The translations under genes were made by a program, and so were the position numbers. A DNA stretch of 64,000 nt from Opitutia bacterium (GTDB taxonomy: Bacteria > Verrucomicrobiota > Verrucomicrobiia > Opitutales > Opitutaceae). The stretch covers positions 44,290 to 108,289 of the forward strand of contig CANGHW010000004.1 of assembly GCA_947453695.1 (NCBI GenBank). The letters run 5' to 3'. The notes under the pieces were generated by a model, which was given only the letters and a program-made list of their open reading frames with translations, ran no database searches and had not been told where the DNA came from. Positions 61,849 to 64,000 of this stretch are shown here, piece by piece; the stretch's first letter is position 1, and the number at the start of each line of letters is the position of its first letter.

Positions 61849-64000
61849 ATGCGCCGTTCACTCCTTCTTTGCGCCACCGCGTCATTGCTCGTCGCCGCGT
61901 CTTCGCGCGCCGCCGCGCCCGCCAAGGTCCAGTTCAATGACCAGATCCAGCCGATCCTCGCGGAAAACTGCTACGCCTGCCATGGCGCCGACCCCGGCTC
62001 ACGCAAGGCCGGCCTCCGCCTCGACCGCGCCGAGCACGCGTTCAAGCCGCTCGAGAAGACCGGCCCAGTCATGGTGCGCGGCAAACCGGATGAAAGCCCG
62101 CTCATCAAGCGCATCGAATCGAAGGACGAGAAGGAGGTCATGCCACCGCCCGAGTCGCACAAAACCCTCAAGCCCGCCGAGGTTGCGCTCCTCCGCCAAT
62201 GGATTGCCGAGGGCGCCGAGTATCAGGAGCACTGGGCCTTCCTTCCGCCGGCCCGCCCCGCGGTGCCTTCAATCGCAAATCGTAAGTCGCAGATCGGAAA
62301 TCCGGTCGACGCCTTCATCCTCGCCCGCCTTGCCAAAGAGAAACTCAGTCCCGCGCCCGAGGCTGATCGGCGCACGTTGCTGCGGCGCGTGACGTTTGAT
62401 CTCACCGGCCTCCCGCCGACACCCGCCGAGGTGGATGCGTTTCTCGCCGACACGAAGCCGGGCGCCTACGAGCGCGTGGTCGACCGCCTGCTCGCTAGTC
62501 CGCGCTATGGCGAGCACCGTGCGCGCTACTGGCTCGACTACGTGCGCTATGCCGACACCCACGGCATCCATTTCGACAACTACCGCTCAATCTGGCCCTA
62601 CCGCGATTACGTGATCCGGGCGTTCAACGCCAACAAGCCCTTCGATCGCTTCGTCCGCGAACAGCTCGCAGGCGATCTGCTCCCCGCGCGCAATCTCGAC
62701 GAACTCGCCGCCACGGGCTTCATGCGCTGCAACCTTACGACCAACGAAGGCGGCACTGTTACCGAAGAAGTGTTCGTCAACCAGACCCGTGACCGCGTCG
62801 AGGCGTTCGGCGCGACCTTCCTCGGTCTCACTACTGGCTGCGCGGCGTGCCACGATCACAAATTCGATCCCTTCTCCCAGCGCGATTTCTACGGCCTCGC
62901 CGCCTACCTCTCGAACACCGTCGAGAAACCGTGGGACCTTAACATCGCCGAGCCACTGCCTGTGCTCCGTCTACCGAAAGAAGAGAATCGTCCCGCAGCC
63001 GAAGCCGTTCTGGGTCACCGCGCCGATTTGCAGGCTAAGCTCGACACCCGACGCGCCCGCGCCACCGCCCTGATCGGCGAGTGGCTCGCCAGCGGCAACC
63101 GTCCCAAGCCCGTCGCCCCCGCCGCCCTCGAACTGCGCCTCAAGCTCGACGAAGGCAGTGGCGACACCGTGAAGAATTCCGCGCCAGGCGCGAAGGTCAC
63201 CGAGTTTAAGGCCGACACCAATCCCCTCGTCTGGGGCGAGAACACCTGGCTTTGGCCGTCCATGCGCATGGATATCTTCACGCGCCTGAATCTCGGCGAC
63301 CTCGGTGATGTAGATGCGGGAGAAAGTTTTTCCGCAGGCGCTTGGATTCATCTCCGAGCAAAACCCGGTGGCGGTGCTCGCACCGGCACGGGCAGTGGCA
63401 CGCTCCTCGCGCGTATGGGCGACGCGAAACGCAAAGGTGGCGCCGGCTGGGAGATTTACCAAGAGGGCGGCACGTTTACGGTGAACCTCGTCCCTGCGAC
63501 GGAGCCGCCGCCACCCGCGACCGCGACCACTGGAGACAAACCGCTCGTCGAGACCGTCGCGGCCGTTTCCGCTCCGGCTGCTGCCGCCGCAGCCCCCAAG
63601 AAAAAAGGCTCCGCGATTAAGGCGCCCGCACCCACTACGGCCGTCACCACGACCGCCGTGGCGCGTCGTGCTCTCTCCGTTGTCACGCGTGGCACCTTCC
63701 CGCGAGACGAGTGGCTCCACGTATTCTTCACCTACGATGGCTCGCGCAGCGGCTCCGGCATAAAGATCTACGTCAACGGCCAGTCCGTCCCCACCGAGAC
63801 CAAGGTCGATGCTTTCGGCGACAAAGACACGATTCGCACCGATGCCGCGATGCACGTCGGCCGGCGCGATGACTACAACCCCATGCGCGAGACCCGCTTT
63901 CAGGATGTGCGTTTTTACCGTCGCGCACTCGCCGCGGATGACGTTGCGCGCCTCCCCTTCGAGGAGATCGCGGCCGAGATCGTTGCGCGGCAGCCCGATC
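61849..64000 (+). CDS. Planctomycete-type cytochrome protein (PSCyt1-DUF1549-LamG-like), truncated by window end
   Basis: This gene is not in the ORF track because it has no stop inside the window. The plus strand is open from the ATG at 61849 for 717 codons. It has a signal peptide (LLLCATASLLVAASSRAAA) and PSCyt1 with CYACHGAD, a DUF1549 domain (YADTHGIHFDNYRSIWPYRDYV) with CAACHDHKFDP, and a LamG-like domain (ESFSAGAWIHLRAKPGGGA, EWLHVFFTYDG, KIYVNGQSV). The LamG part is split by an Ala/Pro/Thr-rich insertion (PPPPATATTGDK to APTTAVTTTAVARR). DUF1553 should follow outside. A heptanucleotide-repeat insertion lies in the linker at 62271. The shared upstream motif implies it starts its own transcript. 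Confidence 0.92.
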   Translation, partial: MRRSLLLCATASLLVAASSRAAAPAKVQFNDQIQPILAENCYACHGADPGSRKAGLRLDRAEHAFKPLEKTGPVMVRGKPDESPLIKRIESKDEKEVMPPPESHKTLKPAEVALLRQWIAEGAEYQEHWAFLPPARPAVPSIANRKSQIGNPVDAFILARLAKEKLSPAPEADRRTLLRRVTFDLTGLPPTPAEVDAFLADTKPGAYERVVDRLLASPRYGEHRARYWLDYVRYADTHGIHFDNYRSIWPYRDYVIRAFNANKPFDRFVREQLAGDLLPARNLDELAATGFMRCNLTTNEGGTVTEEVFVNQTRDRVEAFGATFLGLTTGCAACHDHKFDPFSQRDFYGLAAYLSNTVEKPWDLNIAEPLPVLRLPKEENRPAAEAVLGHRADLQAKLDTRRARATALIGEWLASGNRPKPVAPAALELRLKLDEGSGDTVKNSAPGAKVTEFKADTNPLVWGENTWLWPSMRMDIFTRLNLGDLGDVDAGESFSAGAWIHLRAKPGGGARTGTGSGTLLARMGDAKRKGGAGWEIYQEGGTFTVNLVPATEPPPPATATTGDKPLVETVAAVSAPAAAAAAPKKKGSAIKAPAPTTAVTTTAVARRALSVVTRGTFPRDEWLHVFFTYDGSRSGSGIKIYVNGQSVPTETKVDAFGDKDTIRTDAAMHVGRRDDYNPMRETRFQDVRFYRRALAADDVARLPFEEIAAEIVARQPD
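62271..62305 (+). repeat. Heptanucleotide repeat AATCGYA inside the DUF1549 gene
   Basis: Five 7-base units follow one another: AATCGCA, AATCGTA, AGTCGCA, GATCGGA, AATCCGG. They lie in the linker between PSCyt1 and DUF1549 and encode SIANRKSQIGN without breaking the frame. The paralogue at 53 kb has unrelated, alanine-rich sequence (VVAGAAAKWART) at this place. Confidence 0.8.

Overview
The window looks like a chromosomal segment of a Gram-negative, high-GC member of the Verrucomicrobia, probably close to Opitutaceae. This is inferred from gene content and no marker gene is present. The evidence is four large TonB-dependent receptors with aromatic C-termini, planctomycete-type cytochrome (DUF1549/DUF1553) genes paired with Tat-exported DUF1501 genes, sulfatases, a FecI/FecR pair, and a C-terminal LEVYE-type module on a secreted protein. 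No rRNA, tRNA, CRISPR array, transposase or phage gene was seen. Most starts in the 45-62 kb block lack a recognisable Shine-Dalgarno sequence, and many neighbours overlap by 4 bases (ATGA or GTGA).

Layout. 1-4.7 kb (minus): a cytochrome operon of a mono-haem cytochrome c, a 7+1-haem lipoprotein, an MtrB/PioB-like outer-membrane barrel, a haem-binding-domain protein and a truncated chemoreceptor. It resembles a porin-cytochrome electron conduit. 5-8.3 kb (minus): an S46 dipeptidyl-peptidase with a strong terminator, then a HAF-repeat protein. 8.5-10.7 kb (plus): a type IIA topoisomerase subunit A, followed by about 0.9 kb without a convincing gene that holds a 21-bp-periodic repeat array. 11.5-16 kb: a small membrane protein, a GH3-family protein coupled to an alpha/beta hydrolase, a methyltransferase and a small protein of unknown family. 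16.5-25.8 kb (minus): secreted alkaline phosphatase with a secreted partner, a CBS-PAS hybrid histidine kinase, a phytase-like esterase, a chemoreceptor behind a sigma-28-like promoter, and a second copy of the small-protein family.

26-45 kb: a TonB receptor behind nested palindromes. Then a four-gene minus-strand operon with three ATGA junctions: two glycosyltransferases, a diacylglycerol-kinase-like protein and a PlcP-like metallophosphoesterase, which together suggest membrane-lipid remodelling. Next come another TonB receptor, a divergent FecI/FecR pair, a receptor with an STN signalling domain, and its tandem paralogue without STN.

45-64 kb (plus): a secreted catabolic block of two sulfatases, a beta-helix protein, an esterase, a jelly-roll protein and an NHL propeller protein (with one VOC gene on the other strand). 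It is followed by DUF1549/DUF1553-DUF1501 twice and a third DUF1549 gene cut by the window end. With the receptors upstream, this block plausibly imports and breaks down a sulfated, possibly esterified polymer. Phosphate scavenging (alkaline phosphatase, phytase-like protein, PlcP-like lipid turnover) is a second theme.
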